Shown: positions 55,223-62,988, numbered from the stretch's first letter. The stretch is 64,000 nt of DNA from WTGA01 sp965214055 (GCA_965214055.1 OZ243931.1:1612001-1676000), one strand, 5' to 3'. The notes: generated by a model from the letters alone, not told the origin. Translations and numbers: made by a program.

Positions 55223-55299
55223 GGGCCTGTAGCTCAGTTGGTTAGAGCAGTGGACTCATAATCCATTGGTCGTAGGTTCAAGTCCTACCGGGCCCACCA
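55223..55299 (+). tRNA. tRNA-Ile (CAU anticodon, probably lysidine-modified)
   Basis: A complete 77-base cloverleaf is encoded with CCA: acceptor GGGCCTG/CGGGCCC, D arm GCTC...GAGC, anticodon stem GTGGA/TCCAT with loop CTCATAA (anticodon CAT), variable GGTC, T arm GTAGG/CCTAC around TTCAAGT. CAU reads Met unless the wobble C is changed to lysidine. C4-G69 and C5-G68 pairs, as in E. coli tRNA-Ile2, where elongator tRNA-Met has U-A-type pairs, favour tRNA-Ile2. It lies between rpoD and the accessory island, a typical insertion point. Confidence 0.9.
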
Positions 55300-55341
55300 A
55301 ACAAAATATAAAGAATTTGATGGCTGACGAGAGCGAGTGTT

Positions 55342-55355
55342 GCACTTCGGAGTGC
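55342..55355. terminator. UUCG-capped hairpin after the tRNA
   Basis: GCACT-TCGG-AGTGC forms a five-pair stem with a stable UUCG-type tetraloop, inside a weaker outer AGAGC/GCTCT pairing. It could end the tRNA transcript or the leftward ATPase gene. No T-run follows on either strand, so intrinsic termination is uncertain. Confidence 0.35.
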
Positions 55356-55406
55356 AGGCGGGGCTTGTTGCTCTTATTGGGGATGTTTTGCACAGTTTCC
55401 GGTTCA

Positions 55407-56567
55407 TTATTCGAAAATTGAGCTGGTGTCTTTGAAGTTTATGGCTTTAATCCCTTCGCTGAATAGCCTGGCTTTTCCGTTGTACACAACATAGCTCGAT
55501 TTAAGTGCCTGTTGTTTCTTCGAAAACCGCAAGAGCATTTGATTAAAGTGTGAATGAAATGTGGCGGCTGACTTGACTTCGATTCCGGTCAGGTTTCGCC
55601 TGCCTGCATACAGCAAATCAATTTCGTTTCCATGACTGTCCCGATAAAAATACAGGTTTGGAATTTTTCCCTGGTTGCATCGTGCTTTCAAGGCTTCCAG
55701 GACAACCAGGTTTTCAAACAACTGGCCTACCAATGGGTCCCGGGTGACCTGTTCCGGCTTTTCGATTCCGAGCAGGTAAGACAGTAGGCCTGTATCCATG
55801 AAATAGAACTTTGGGGATTTGATCACACGTTTGCCGAAGCTCTCGAAATAAGGTGAAAGTTTGAAAATCACAAAAGAGGCTTCCAGGATAGACAGCCACT
55901 CCTTGATGGTTTTAGCATCCACGCCGACATCCGATGCCAGTGACTGATAGTTCATGACTTGACCGACTCTTCCTGCCAATAACCGCATGAATTTGTCGAA
56001 CAGGCCGGCGTTCTTTAGCTGGATGATCTGGCGAACATCTCTTTCAATGTAGGTTTGATAATAATTTCCGTAAGCGGTATTCGGTCGCTGATGCTGATCA
56101 TATATTCGGGGAAGAAACCCGGTAAAGACGTATTCCTCGAAGGTTTCAAATGTGATACTCGCCGTCGTTAACTCTCCTATCGAAAACGGCAATAGATTGA
56201 GAATGCCGGTTCTGCCCGCCAAAGACTGGGTAATGGCGGCTCTTAACTCCAGTTGATGAGAGCCCGTTAGGACAAACTGCCCGGTCGTTCCGGATTCGTC
56301 GACGATGCCTTGAAGATAACTGGTCAGGTGCGGTGCACGCTGGATTTCATCAAAAATAGCTTTTTCGGGGTACTGTGCCAGGAAACCTCTTGGGTCGTCT
56401 TGAGCAAATGTCAGAATATCGGGTGTTTCCAGACTGACATAGGAATAGTCTTTCAGTAACGCTCGTGCCAGAGTCGTTTTCCCGGACTGCCTTGGCCCGA
56501 GCAAGGTGACAACCGGATACTCATTGAGTTGCAGGAGCAACTCTTGGGACAATTGGCGGGGGATCAT
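55407..56567 (-). CDS. AAA ATPase with DUF4143 domain
   Basis: This 386-residue protein has an AAA_14-type P-loop ATPase (Walker A GPRQSGKTTL at 24-33, Walker B AIFDEIQRAP near 70, sensor FVLTGSHQL) and a C-terminal DUF4143 nuclease-like region (ending near FYRDSHGNEIDLLYAGRRNL and GIEVKSAATFHSHF, a PD-(D/E)xK-like pattern). Such genes are scattered, horizontally moved and poorly understood. Its codon and base use look more A+T rich than the flanks. A perfect palindrome sits just upstream of the start. Confidence 0.9.
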   Translation of the reverse strand: MIPRQLSQELLLQLNEYPVVTLLGPRQSGKTTLARALLKDYSYVSLETPDILTFAQDDPRGFLAQYPEKAIFDEIQRAPHLTSYLQGIVDESGTTGQFVLTGSHQLELRAAITQSLAGRTGILNLLPFSIGELTTASITFETFEEYVFTGFLPRIYDQHQRPNTAYGNYYQTYIERDVRQIIQLKNAGLFDKFMRLLAGRVGQVMNYQSLASDVGVDAKTIKEWLSILEASFVIFKLSPYFESFGKRVIKSPKFYFMDTGLLSYLLGIEKPEQVTRDPLVGQLFENLVVLEALKARCNQGKIPNLYFYRDSHGNEIDLLYAGRRNLTGIEVKSAATFHSHFNQMLLRFSKKQQALKSSYVVYNGKARLFSEGIKAINFKDTSSIFE

Positions 56568-56576
56568 TCAGGGATT

Positions 56577-56623
56577 ATATTTTGTGCAATTCAGGACTTC
56601 AAGTCTGTTATTGCACAAAATAT
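56577..56623. promoter_or_regulatory. 14-bp inverted repeat upstream of the DUF4143 ATPase gene
   Basis: ATATTTTGTGCAAT (56577-56590) and its exact complement ATTGCACAAAATAT (56610-56623) bracket 19 bases that themselves contain GACTT-C-AAGTC. It ends nine bases before the ATPase start on the minus strand. It could be an operator or a transcript hairpin controlling that gene. Confidence 0.6.
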
Positions 56624-56750
56624 CGCCTTAATCCCGTATCGGTGAGTATTCCACTGAAAATTTCCGGTTATTCCATGGAAAGTTGCCGCCCCCCGGTCGG
56701 AGCGTAGCGACGCAACCACAGTGGAATACTCAGCATCCTTAAGGCGATAT
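56620..56750. repeat. Nested palindromic element with TGAGTATTCCAC repeats
   Basis: Outer arms ATATCGCCTTAA (56620-56631) and TTAAGGCGATAT (56739-56750) and inner arms GAGTATTCCACTG (56644-56656) and CAGTGGAATACTC (56719-56731) are perfect complements and would fold into one long, interrupted stem. The loop holds two imperfect 21-base direct repeats beginning TATTCCA. The word GTGGAATACTCA recurs at 58642-58653. The structure resembles the non-coding end of a small mobile element or a relic of one; I cannot assign it to a named family. Confidence 0.6.
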
Positions 56751-56951
56751 CTTCTCGATTAGTTTTTCCAAGCTGCACAAATACCCAAACAAGAATACGG
56801 CTGTGGCAAGGTTGAGTGCAGACCCGAGTTCCTACGTGACGTGAATTGGAAGTAAGTGTTTGATTGGAGACTCCCCATCAGTTCGATTCCAGTATGGTGA
56901 CGTATCGTCATTTTCAGCAGACCTCCGAACTTCCAATTAAGCTCTCAGACC
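56751..56951. other. Non-coding stretch between palindromic element and NDT/TIR-like gene
   Basis: About 200 bases with no gene. AATTGGAAG (56844-56852) and CTTCCAATT (56930-56938) form a short 9-base inverted repeat flanking part of it. No T-tract terminator was seen. Confidence 0.35.
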
Positions 56952-57866
56952 TCAGCTTTTGCCTATGGCCGAGATAACCCGCGCCTTCAACTGGTCCGCT
57001 AGGTCCGTTGGCTCACACCATATAATATGATTGTACTGCCTTGTATCGAAGTGCATATCGCACATGCGATCGTTTTTCACGCTCCAAATGACCGGCAATC
57101 CCAGGCCCATTGCATACCCTGCCTCGTAATACACCCCTTGACGACCGCCGGTCACATCCGCCACCAAGAACCGTGAGTGCTTGATCTCCATCTCGATTTT
57201 CGCATCAATGCGACCCAGATTCGAAGAATCATTGTCTACGCGATAGGGTTCATATCCCGAGTTCACAAGTGCTGGTTTTATGCCGTTTTCCCATGCTGAG
57301 TTCATGCTCGGATCGAACCACATTGCGACAAATACCTGGCTGCTCTGACTTCTTTCTCTCGGTATATTGTCGATGTAGTCCCAACCGGCGGGCGTTATCT
57401 GGCAAACGGCTCCGCCGGATATATTTTGTGTGTTGACTAGGCCGCGTCCTTCTAGAGCTTTGATCAAGTAACGTACTTCTTCGGAACCAGACGCCCAAAC
57501 GAGGGGCCAGAGAGTCTGGTAATTGAAGTTCACCGATTGGCCCGGGTGCGAGCTTCTTTCGTTCAGAACCTGGATCAAGAGCCGTTGCTTGTCAGCAACA
57601 CTGTAGTTCCGGAAACTGCTAACAATGGTGCCAATGGTGTCTGTGGAAATTTGAGGGGCTGGTTGTCGGGATTCTTTCTTGCCCCTTGTCCAAGCAGAAA
57701 GTTTCCATCGTGTTTCTTGACCTAAGGTATGCAAAACTGATTGCTTGATGGTATAGCCCCCACATGTTGGACAGCAGACCTTACGACCGTTGCCATGGTC
57801 TTCCGGCTCAATGTCCACGCCGCCGTCGTGTAAGCAGAGTGGACATTGATTAGCTGCACTACTCAT
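56952..57866 (-). CDS. Zinc-finger / winged-helix protein with NDT/TIR-like C-terminal domain
   Basis: This 304-residue protein has three parts. Residues 1-60 carry two CxxC pairs (C8/C11 and C32/C35) like a zinc ribbon. Residues 90-170 look like a winged helix (VRYLIKALEGRGLV, ITPAGWDYID). Residues 177-304 form a nucleoside-2-deoxyribosyltransferase/TIR-like fold: VFVAMWFDPSMNSAWENGI, LVADVT (D237) and GVYYEAGYAMGLGLPVIWS, with E248 in the catalytic-glutamate position. This fold hydrolyses or transfers nucleoside or NAD-type bases in known families. It lies 89 bases after an AbiEi-like gene on the same strand. A nucleotide-degrading defence effector is a reasonable hypothesis, not a demonstration. 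Confidence 0.7.
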   Translation of the reverse strand: MSSAANQCPLCLHDGGVDIEPEDHGNGRKVCCPTCGGYTIKQSVLHTLGQETRWKLSAWTRGKKESRQPAPQISTDTIGTIVSSFRNYSVADKQRLLIQVLNERSSHPGQSVNFNYQTLWPLVWASGSEEVRYLIKALEGRGLVNTQNISGGAVCQITPAGWDYIDNIPRERSQSSQVFVAMWFDPSMNSAWENGIKPALVNSGYEPYRVDNDSSNLGRIDAKIEMEIKHSRFLVADVTGGRQGVYYEAGYAMGLGLPVIWSVKNDRMCDMHFDTRQYNHIIWCEPTDLADQLKARVISAIGKS

Positions 57867-57955
57867 AAGACTGATCCCTTATTACGTTTCGCGTATGGGC
57901 GAAATTGGAGTCGTGCAGAACTCGATCAACCAAGACCTCGAAATCATTTCGGACT

Positions 57956-58489
57956 CTATTCATGCATCATCAACTCGTTAACAAGGTGAATGTTACGTCC
58001 CACTCGCTTAAGATCCCTGAGTGCGATGGCCCGTTTTGCAACTCTCAGCGGTCTGTTCATATTCCGGATATTTTCGACAATCTCTGTTTTTGAACGCTTG
58101 GTGTGTGTGAATTCAATCACACCGAACGGCGTAGCAAATTCACCTTCACGCCCGGTGGTCATTACCGTAAGCCGATCGATCGGAACTTGTGACATTGCTC
58201 CGTAAAGAGAAAGCGCTGATTCCAGGCTGATATAGTTATAGTGTCCTCTTCGCAGCGATTTTGCGATCAGGTCGACGGTATCTGCGCCCCGGTTTCTGGA
58301 ATACGCGAAGATGTAAACGCCTCGAGTTGCGCGCTGCAGAATTCCATACTTTACAAGTCGATTCAGTCCGGCCAGAAAAGTACTGCGACGGTCTTGTGAA
58401 AAGACAGTCCCCAGGTCTTTCGAGGTGTAAACGTATCGTCCCTTTTTGTCCAGTTCGTTCAAGGACTGCAATGCCTTTACGATCTTCAT
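57956..58489 (-). CDS. AbiEi-type antitoxin-like transcriptional regulator
   Basis: This protein of about 177 residues matches the AbiEi antitoxin/regulator layout: an N-terminal winged helix (YTSKDLGTVF, RRSTFLAGLNRLVKYGILQR, ATRGVYIFAY), then the antitoxin region (GHYNYISLESALSLYGAMSQ, RLTVMTTGREGEF, FGVIEFTHTK, REPLRVAKRA-like NRPLRVAKRAIALRDL). The longest frame starts with TTG at 58519; the ATG at 58489 begins the family N-terminus. The expected AbiEii nucleotidyltransferase toxin is not downstream; an NDT/TIR-like gene is. Half-site repeats upstream suggest self-regulation. Confidence 0.75.
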   Translation of the reverse strand: MKIVKALQSLNELDKKGRYVYTSKDLGTVFSQDRRSTFLAGLNRLVKYGILQRATRGVYIFAYSRNRGADTVDLIAKSLRRGHYNYISLESALSLYGAMSQVPIDRLTVMTTGREGEFATPFGVIEFTHTKRSKTEIVENIRNMNRPLRVAKRAIALRDLKRVGRNIHLVNELMMHE

Positions 58490-58509
58490 TTCAAGGATAT
58501 GAATGGAAT

Positions 58510-58550
58510 AAGTATACAATAATTATACTTTTATATATCCTAAAAGTATA
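58510..58550. promoter_or_regulatory. AGTATA/TATACT half-site array upstream of the AbiEi-like gene
   Basis: TATACTTTTA (58524-58533) and TAAAAGTATA (58541-58550) are perfect 10-base complements with a 7-base spacer, and another AAGTATA lies at 58510-58516, so three half-sites occur within 41 bases. The stretch is very A+T rich and must also hold the promoter. AbiEi proteins bind inverted repeats in their own promoters, which suggests that this is the operator. Confidence 0.55.
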
Positions 58551-58641
58551 TATGAATTAAAGGTATAGGTGGTAAAAGTCCGGAACGATTGTCCAGTTTC
58601 ACAACTCTGCGATTAAGAAGCAGGGGGGTGGCTACTTTCGC

Positions 58642-58653
58642 GTGGAATACTCA
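58642..58653 (+). repeat. Third copy of the GTGGAATACTCA word
   Basis: The 12-base word GTGGAATACTCA at 58642-58653 repeats 56721-56732 exactly and is complementary to 56643-56654. Together, the copies bracket the AbiEi/NDT-TIR gene pair. They may mark the edges of an inserted cassette. Confidence 0.5.
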
Positions 58654-58760
58654 ATGTGGCTGGCTGTGGCACGGGTGTGGTCAGTTACGCGGGCGTGCTT
58701 CCCGGTACAATTCGATCAGCCGTGCATAAAGAACGACTGGATATCTCCCATTGCCTGATG

Positions 58761-59579
58761 TTACTTGGAGTCTGACTGGCCGAAAATCTGGGTCAGCATC
58801 AGTGCCAGGGTGGTAACCATAATCAGCACGGTGGAGATGGATGCGATGGTGGGATCAATTTGATCCCGAAGTGCCAGAAACATGCTGCGAGTGATCGTGG
58901 AAATGTCCCCTCCGGTGATGAACAGCGCCACAATCACCTCGTCAAAAGAAACGACGAATGCCAACAAGGCGCCACTGATCACGGAAAACCTGATCTGTGG
59001 CAGAGTGATCACCAGGAACGCTTTCATCCGGGAAGCCCCCAGGCTTCTTGCCACCAATTCCTGGTTCATGTCATAACTCTTCAGGCCTGCACTGATCACG
59101 ATGAGGCACATCGGCAGTGCCAGCACGGAATGGGCCAGTACCAAACCGAACATGGTGTTGTTGAGGTTCAGTTTTGCGTAAGCGAAGAATACGCCGATGG
59201 CAATCAGGATGACCGGCACCATCATCGGAGTGATCAGAAGAATGAAAATCCATCGGGATGCTTTCAGGTTCGATACAGACAAGCCATAGGCGGCCAGAGT
59301 GGCCACTGGAGTGACCACCACTACCGTGAGAAACGCCGCCTTGACAGACACCCATGTGGCGGTCATCCACTCGGGGGACCCGAAATAATTGTCATACCAC
59401 CGAACGGACCACACCCGGGGCGGGAACTCGAGATACTGCGAATCGGAAAACGACATCGGAATGACGATGAGAGTCGGAACCACCAGAAACATCATGATCA
59501 GTCCGGAGACGATATACAGCCACAGCCGGCTGCCGTGGGTAATTTGAATATCCGAAACGGGTCTTGATAACCAATTCAT
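58761..59579 (-). CDS. potC: ABC transporter permease, PotC-like (second importer)
   Basis: This 272-residue permease has about six hydrophobic helices and the PotC-like docking segment VARSLGASRMKAFLVITLPQ, then VVSFDEVIVALFITGGD. It overlaps the preceding potB-like gene by four bases (ATGA), so the two are co-translated. It is the last gene of the leftward operon with potD-, potA- and potB-like genes. The substrate could be a polyamine, betaine or an opine-like compound. Confidence 0.9.
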   Translation of the reverse strand: MNWLSRPVSDIQITHGSRLWLYIVSGLIMMFLVVPTLIVIPMSFSDSQYLEFPPRVWSVRWYDNYFGSPEWMTATWVSVKAAFLTVVVVTPVATLAAYGLSVSNLKASRWIFILLITPMMVPVILIAIGVFFAYAKLNLNNTMFGLVLAHSVLALPMCLIVISAGLKSYDMNQELVARSLGASRMKAFLVITLPQIRFSVISGALLAFVVSFDEVIVALFITGGDISTITRSMFLALRDQIDPTIASISTVLIMVTTLALMLTQIFGQSDSK

Positions 59580-60460
59580 GCTCCACGCCCTCCGAGAATC
59601 TTGTCAAGACGCAACAATCGATGGGCCAGGAACAGAACCGCCAGGGTCAATATCATCAGCACCACGCCCAATGCACTGGCCGTGCCAAAATTGAAAAACA
59701 GGTCGATCAGGGTTTCAATTTTCATGGATACCATGATCACCTTGCCGCCGCCCAGCACTGCCGGTGTGACGAAAAAACCGAGGCAAAGAACGAAGACAAC
59801 GACCATGCCAGCCAGCAGACCGGGCAAGGACAAGGGAAAGAATACCAACCAGAAAGCGCGCGTCGGAGTCGCCCCAAGGTTCGAGGCGGCCTTGATGTAG
59901 TCAGCGTTGATTGCCCGCATGGATGCGTACAGGGGCAACACCATAAACGGCAACATGATGTGCACCATGCCGACCAGTGTTCCGTTCAGATTGTGGGCCA
60001 GTTTCAGCGGCTGGTCCCAAAGCCCAAGTTCGATCCCCCATTCGTTGACCAGTCCTTTGCGCTGCAATACGACCAGCCAGGCATAGGTGCGAACCAGCAA
60101 AGAGGTCCAGAATGGCAACAATACGGTAAACAACCCGACCGCCGCCCAACGTTTCGGAAGCTGCGAGAGAAAATAGGAATAAGGGTAGCTGATCAGTACA
60201 CAGAAAACCGTGGTGAGGATGCTGACCTTGAAGGTCGTGATGAAAATTCGGGTGTAGGATTTGCTGTCGAACATCCTGGTGTAGTTGCTCAACGACAGGA
60301 CTCCCTCATCGTTGAACAATGAAAGCCAGAACAGCCACCCAACCGGAATCACGATGATGACGAATACCAGCAAAAGAGCCGGCAGCGACAAACCGAACAT
60401 GGCCAGCTTTTCCCGCCGTTCATCCTGAAGCAGCTCACGGGCGTTCAACGCATCAATCAT
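59576..60460 (-). CDS. potB: ABC transporter permease, PotB-like (second importer)
   Basis: This 294-residue permease has an N-terminal cytoplasmic part, hydrophobic helices beginning LSLPALLLVFVIIVIPVGWL, and the docking loop AASNLGATPTRAFWLVFFPL. The pattern is that of PotB/PotH-type permeases. It is coupled by overlap to the PotC-like gene and lies 21 bases after the ATPase gene. Confidence 0.9.
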   Translation of the reverse strand: MIDALNARELLQDERREKLAMFGLSLPALLLVFVIIVIPVGWLFWLSLFNDEGVLSLSNYTRMFDSKSYTRIFITTFKVSILTTVFCVLISYPYSYFLSQLPKRWAAVGLFTVLLPFWTSLLVRTYAWLVVLQRKGLVNEWGIELGLWDQPLKLAHNLNGTLVGMVHIMLPFMVLPLYASMRAINADYIKAASNLGATPTRAFWLVFFPLSLPGLLAGMVVVFVLCLGFFVTPAVLGGGKVIMVSMKIETLIDLFFNFGTASALGVVLMILTLAVLFLAHRLLRLDKILGGRGA

Positions 60461-60481
60461 GGCGGCATGACACTCCTGTGG

Positions 60482-61567
60482 TCATCCGGGTGTGTCTTCA
60501 TCCGCCTCGGGAATCAGAACTGTTTCCTCCCAGTGCAGGCCCAAAAGCACCTCCTTGCCTCGCGATGGCAGGGAGGAGACGGTTTCCCGCTGGCTGATTC
60601 CCCGCATGGAAACGTGGGTGCCATTCTCCAGCCTCGCATACGCGACAAAGCTCTCACCCTGAAACACCACCTCTTCGACGACACCCGGGAAGACATTGTA
60701 GTCCGGGTTGCTGTCGTCGGACAATATGGTGAGTCTTTCCGGGCGCAACATCAGGCTGCATTTGCCGTTGGGCAGGGTTCCGGATACTTTGAGCGCCCGG
60801 CCGTCCAGCATCACATTCCCGTTGGCCCGATTCACCGGAATCAAGGTGGATTCGCCGATGAAGTTGGCCACAAACGGGGATGCGGGATAATCGTAGATGG
60901 TACGCGGCGAGTCACATTGTATAAGACGGCCATGATTGATGACCGCCACGCGGTCGGACATCGTCAAGGCCTCCCGTTGATCGTGGGTGACATACACGGT
61001 GGTAATCCCCAGTTTTTCATGCAGACGTCTCAGTTCAATCTGCATGTGATCCCGGAGTTTCTTGTCCAGTGCCGACAGGGGTTCATCCATCAAAAGAATG
61101 CGCGGTTCGAACACGATGGCCCGGGCGAGTGCCACGCGCTGTTTTTGTCCGCCGGACAGCTGATCGATGCGCCGGTCGCCAAATCCGTCAAGTTGCACCG
61201 TGGACAGGGCATTTCCAACGCGCTGGCGCATTTCGTCCTTCTGCACCCCGCGCAGTCTAAGCGGGAATCCGATATTCCCGGCAACCGTCATGTGAGGAAA
61301 CAGGGCATAATTTTGGAATACCATCCCCACATCCCGCTTGTGTGGGGGGGTTCGAACCACCTCGCGGTCCCCGAAACGCACGCTTCCGCTGTCGGGCCGG
61401 GTGAATCCTGCCAGCACCATCAACAAGGTGGTCTTGCCGGAACCTGAAGGACCAAGCAGGGTCAGGAATTCCCCGCTTTTGATTTCAAGGTCGACATGGT
61501 CAAGTGCATAGACACGCCCGTAGGTTTTGACGACCTGCTGGATTTGGATGGGTAGGGCTTTGATCAC
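60482..61567 (-). CDS. potA: ABC transporter ATP-binding protein, PotA-like (second importer)
   Basis: This 361-residue ATPase has Walker A LGPSGSGKTTL (about 38-48), the VFQNYALFPHMTV Q-loop, the LSGGQKQRVALARA signature, Walker B ILLMDEPLSALD and VYVTHDQREALTMSD, followed by a TOBE-like domain with LMLRPERLTIL. It is distinct in sequence from the PotA-like protein at 0.8-1.9 kb, so the window carries two separate importers. It follows the binding-protein gene after a 153-base gap that holds a hairpin. Confidence 0.92.
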   Translation of the reverse strand: MIKALPIQIQQVVKTYGRVYALDHVDLEIKSGEFLTLLGPSGSGKTTLLMVLAGFTRPDSGSVRFGDREVVRTPPHKRDVGMVFQNYALFPHMTVAGNIGFPLRLRGVQKDEMRQRVGNALSTVQLDGFGDRRIDQLSGGQKQRVALARAIVFEPRILLMDEPLSALDKKLRDHMQIELRRLHEKLGITTVYVTHDQREALTMSDRVAVINHGRLIQCDSPRTIYDYPASPFVANFIGESTLIPVNRANGNVMLDGRALKVSGTLPNGKCSLMLRPERLTILSDDSNPDYNVFPGVVEEVVFQGESFVAYARLENGTHVSMRGISQRETVSSLPSRGKEVLLGLHWEETVLIPEADEDTPG

Positions 61568-61627
61568 AACTGAACAGCTGTGCCTGGAAAGGCTGTATTG
61601 CGGAATACGTTACGTTCGGATATCAAT

Positions 61628-61660
61628 GCACCGGAAAATCCGTCATGAATTTTCCGGTGC
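61628..61660. promoter_or_regulatory. Perfect 12-bp hairpin between potD-like and potA-like genes
   Basis: GCACCGGAAAAT (61628-61639) and ATTTTCCGGTGC (61649-61660) pair exactly around a nine-base loop. It is the only strong structure in the potD-potA gap of the leftward operon. Hairpins at this position often protect or partly terminate the mRNA so that the binding protein is made in excess; here that is inference. Confidence 0.6.
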
Positions 61661-61720
61661 AAAGCTGGACGGAGGAGCGGCCGTGACCATGCATCGTGAC
61701 CACGACTGCTCTGCGTACTC

Positions 61721-62767
61721 CTATTCCGTCATCATATCCGTGTACATCTCGGATGCCGTTTTCTCCCACTTGGCATACCACTCCTGGCTGATCGGCAGAA
61801 GCTGGGAGGCGTTGTCCGGATGGGAAGGCAGGCTTGCCGCCAGGTCTGCGTCGATCTTTCCCGTTTCGTACGCCAGGGTATTCGTGGGTCCGTAGGTGAT
61901 GTATTGCGGAATATCAGCCTGATACTCGGGTTTGCTCATCTCGGCGATCACGCTCATGGCAAGGTCAGGATTCGGAGCACCTTTGGGAATACCGAAGCAA
62001 TCGTAATCCTGAAGGCCCTGGCTGTAGGTGTACTTGAGATTGCCGCCATCGGCGATCGCGACATCAAATCGACCGTTCCACCCGGTGGACATATCCACTT
62101 CACCATCTTTCATGAGTTGGGCGTGCTGGGCACCGGAACTCCACCAGACTGCGACGTGGGGTTTAATCTCGCGAATCTTATCCAGGGCACGATTGATTCC
62201 TTCCTCGCTGTCAAGTATGCTGTATACCTCACTGGGAGGAACGCCGTCCGCCATCAGTGCCGGTTCCAGCATGCCATGCATCTTTCCACGGATTGAACGG
62301 GTGCCCGGAAATTTTTCCACATCCCAGAAGTCAGCCCAACTTTGAGGGCCGTTGTCGCCATAAGTATCCGTATTCCAGGCCATTACAGTGGCGAAAACGA
62401 TGGTTCCGACGCAACATGACAATTGCGTGTCGGCGACAAAGTTGGAAGTGTCTATCATGGAATAGTCCAGGGGAATAAGGATTTCTTCGGCACAGCCCCG
62501 GGCGCCTCCACCCGACCCCGTGTCGATGATGTCCCAGGGCACTGAACCGGCTGCAACCTTGGTGCGGACCTGGCCGATCCCCTTGTAGGATTCTTCCTTG
62601 ATGGTGATGCCCAGTGCTTTTTCCACCGGTTTGAACAGGGCTTTGCTTTGGGCTTCCTGGTAGGAGCCGCCCCATGAGGCGATGGTCACTTCATCCGCGG
62701 ATACCGTTCCACCGAAGAATATGGCACAAGCCGCCGCACTACTTAGCAATAGTTTGTTGATTTGCAT
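61721..62767 (-). CDS. potD: Periplasmic substrate-binding protein, PotD-like (second importer)
   Basis: This 348-residue exported binding protein has a signal peptide (KLLLSSAAACAIFFGGTVSA) and the mature start DEVTIASWGGSYQEAQ, typical of the extracellular solute-binding family 1 group used with Pot-like permeases. Later segments include YDVIDTGSGG-like WDIIDTGSGG and NADL-type AWNTDTYGDNGPQSWADFWD. The upstream GGAGAG gives a good ribosome-binding site. It is the first gene of the second importer operon. The ligand differs from the first system's by sequence but is not identifiable. Confidence 0.88.
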   Translation of the reverse strand: MQINKLLLSSAAACAIFFGGTVSADEVTIASWGGSYQEAQSKALFKPVEKALGITIKEESYKGIGQVRTKVAAGSVPWDIIDTGSGGGARGCAEEILIPLDYSMIDTSNFVADTQLSCCVGTIVFATVMAWNTDTYGDNGPQSWADFWDVEKFPGTRSIRGKMHGMLEPALMADGVPPSEVYSILDSEEGINRALDKIREIKPHVAVWWSSGAQHAQLMKDGEVDMSTGWNGRFDVAIADGGNLKYTYSQGLQDYDCFGIPKGAPNPDLAMSVIAEMSKPEYQADIPQYITYGPTNTLAYETGKIDADLAASLPSHPDNASQLLPISQEWYAKWEKTASEMYTDMMTE

Positions 62768-62988
62768 TTTTTCTCTCCAAAAGTGTTATTGATTTTTGGT
62801 TCCCAGGGCAATTGATCCACAATTGCGTCCAATGAACTGCGCGGACAATATAGAACATTCAGTGTGGGAAATAAAGCGAATTCCGATTCATTGTCAACGC
62901 AAGATAAAGTTCGTCAGCACAATGCCGTGGTGTCCTCTTTTCCATTGAGGGGGACCCAGTTCCCGGGAGACATTACGCCAATGGATGA
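62768..62988. other. Intergenic region upstream of the second pot operon
   Basis: About 220 bases between the ATPase fragment and potD-like gene, both leftward. It should hold the operon promoter; GGAGAG is the potD ribosome-binding site. No strong -35/-10 pair or operator palindrome stands out. Confidence 0.4.

Noticed and set aside
55223..55299. tRNA-Met reading of the CAU anticodon
   Set aside because: C4-G69 and C5-G68 pairs fit tRNA-Ile2 better than elongator tRNA-Met; still, the modification cannot be seen in DNA.
57882..57947. 22-codon frame after the AbiEi-like gene, as a possible AbiEii remnant
   Set aside because: Too short, and the residues do not match AbiEii convincingly.
55223..58700. 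Complete integrated prophage or integrative element after the tRNA
   Set aside because: No integrase, phage genes or duplicated tRNA 3' end are present in the window.
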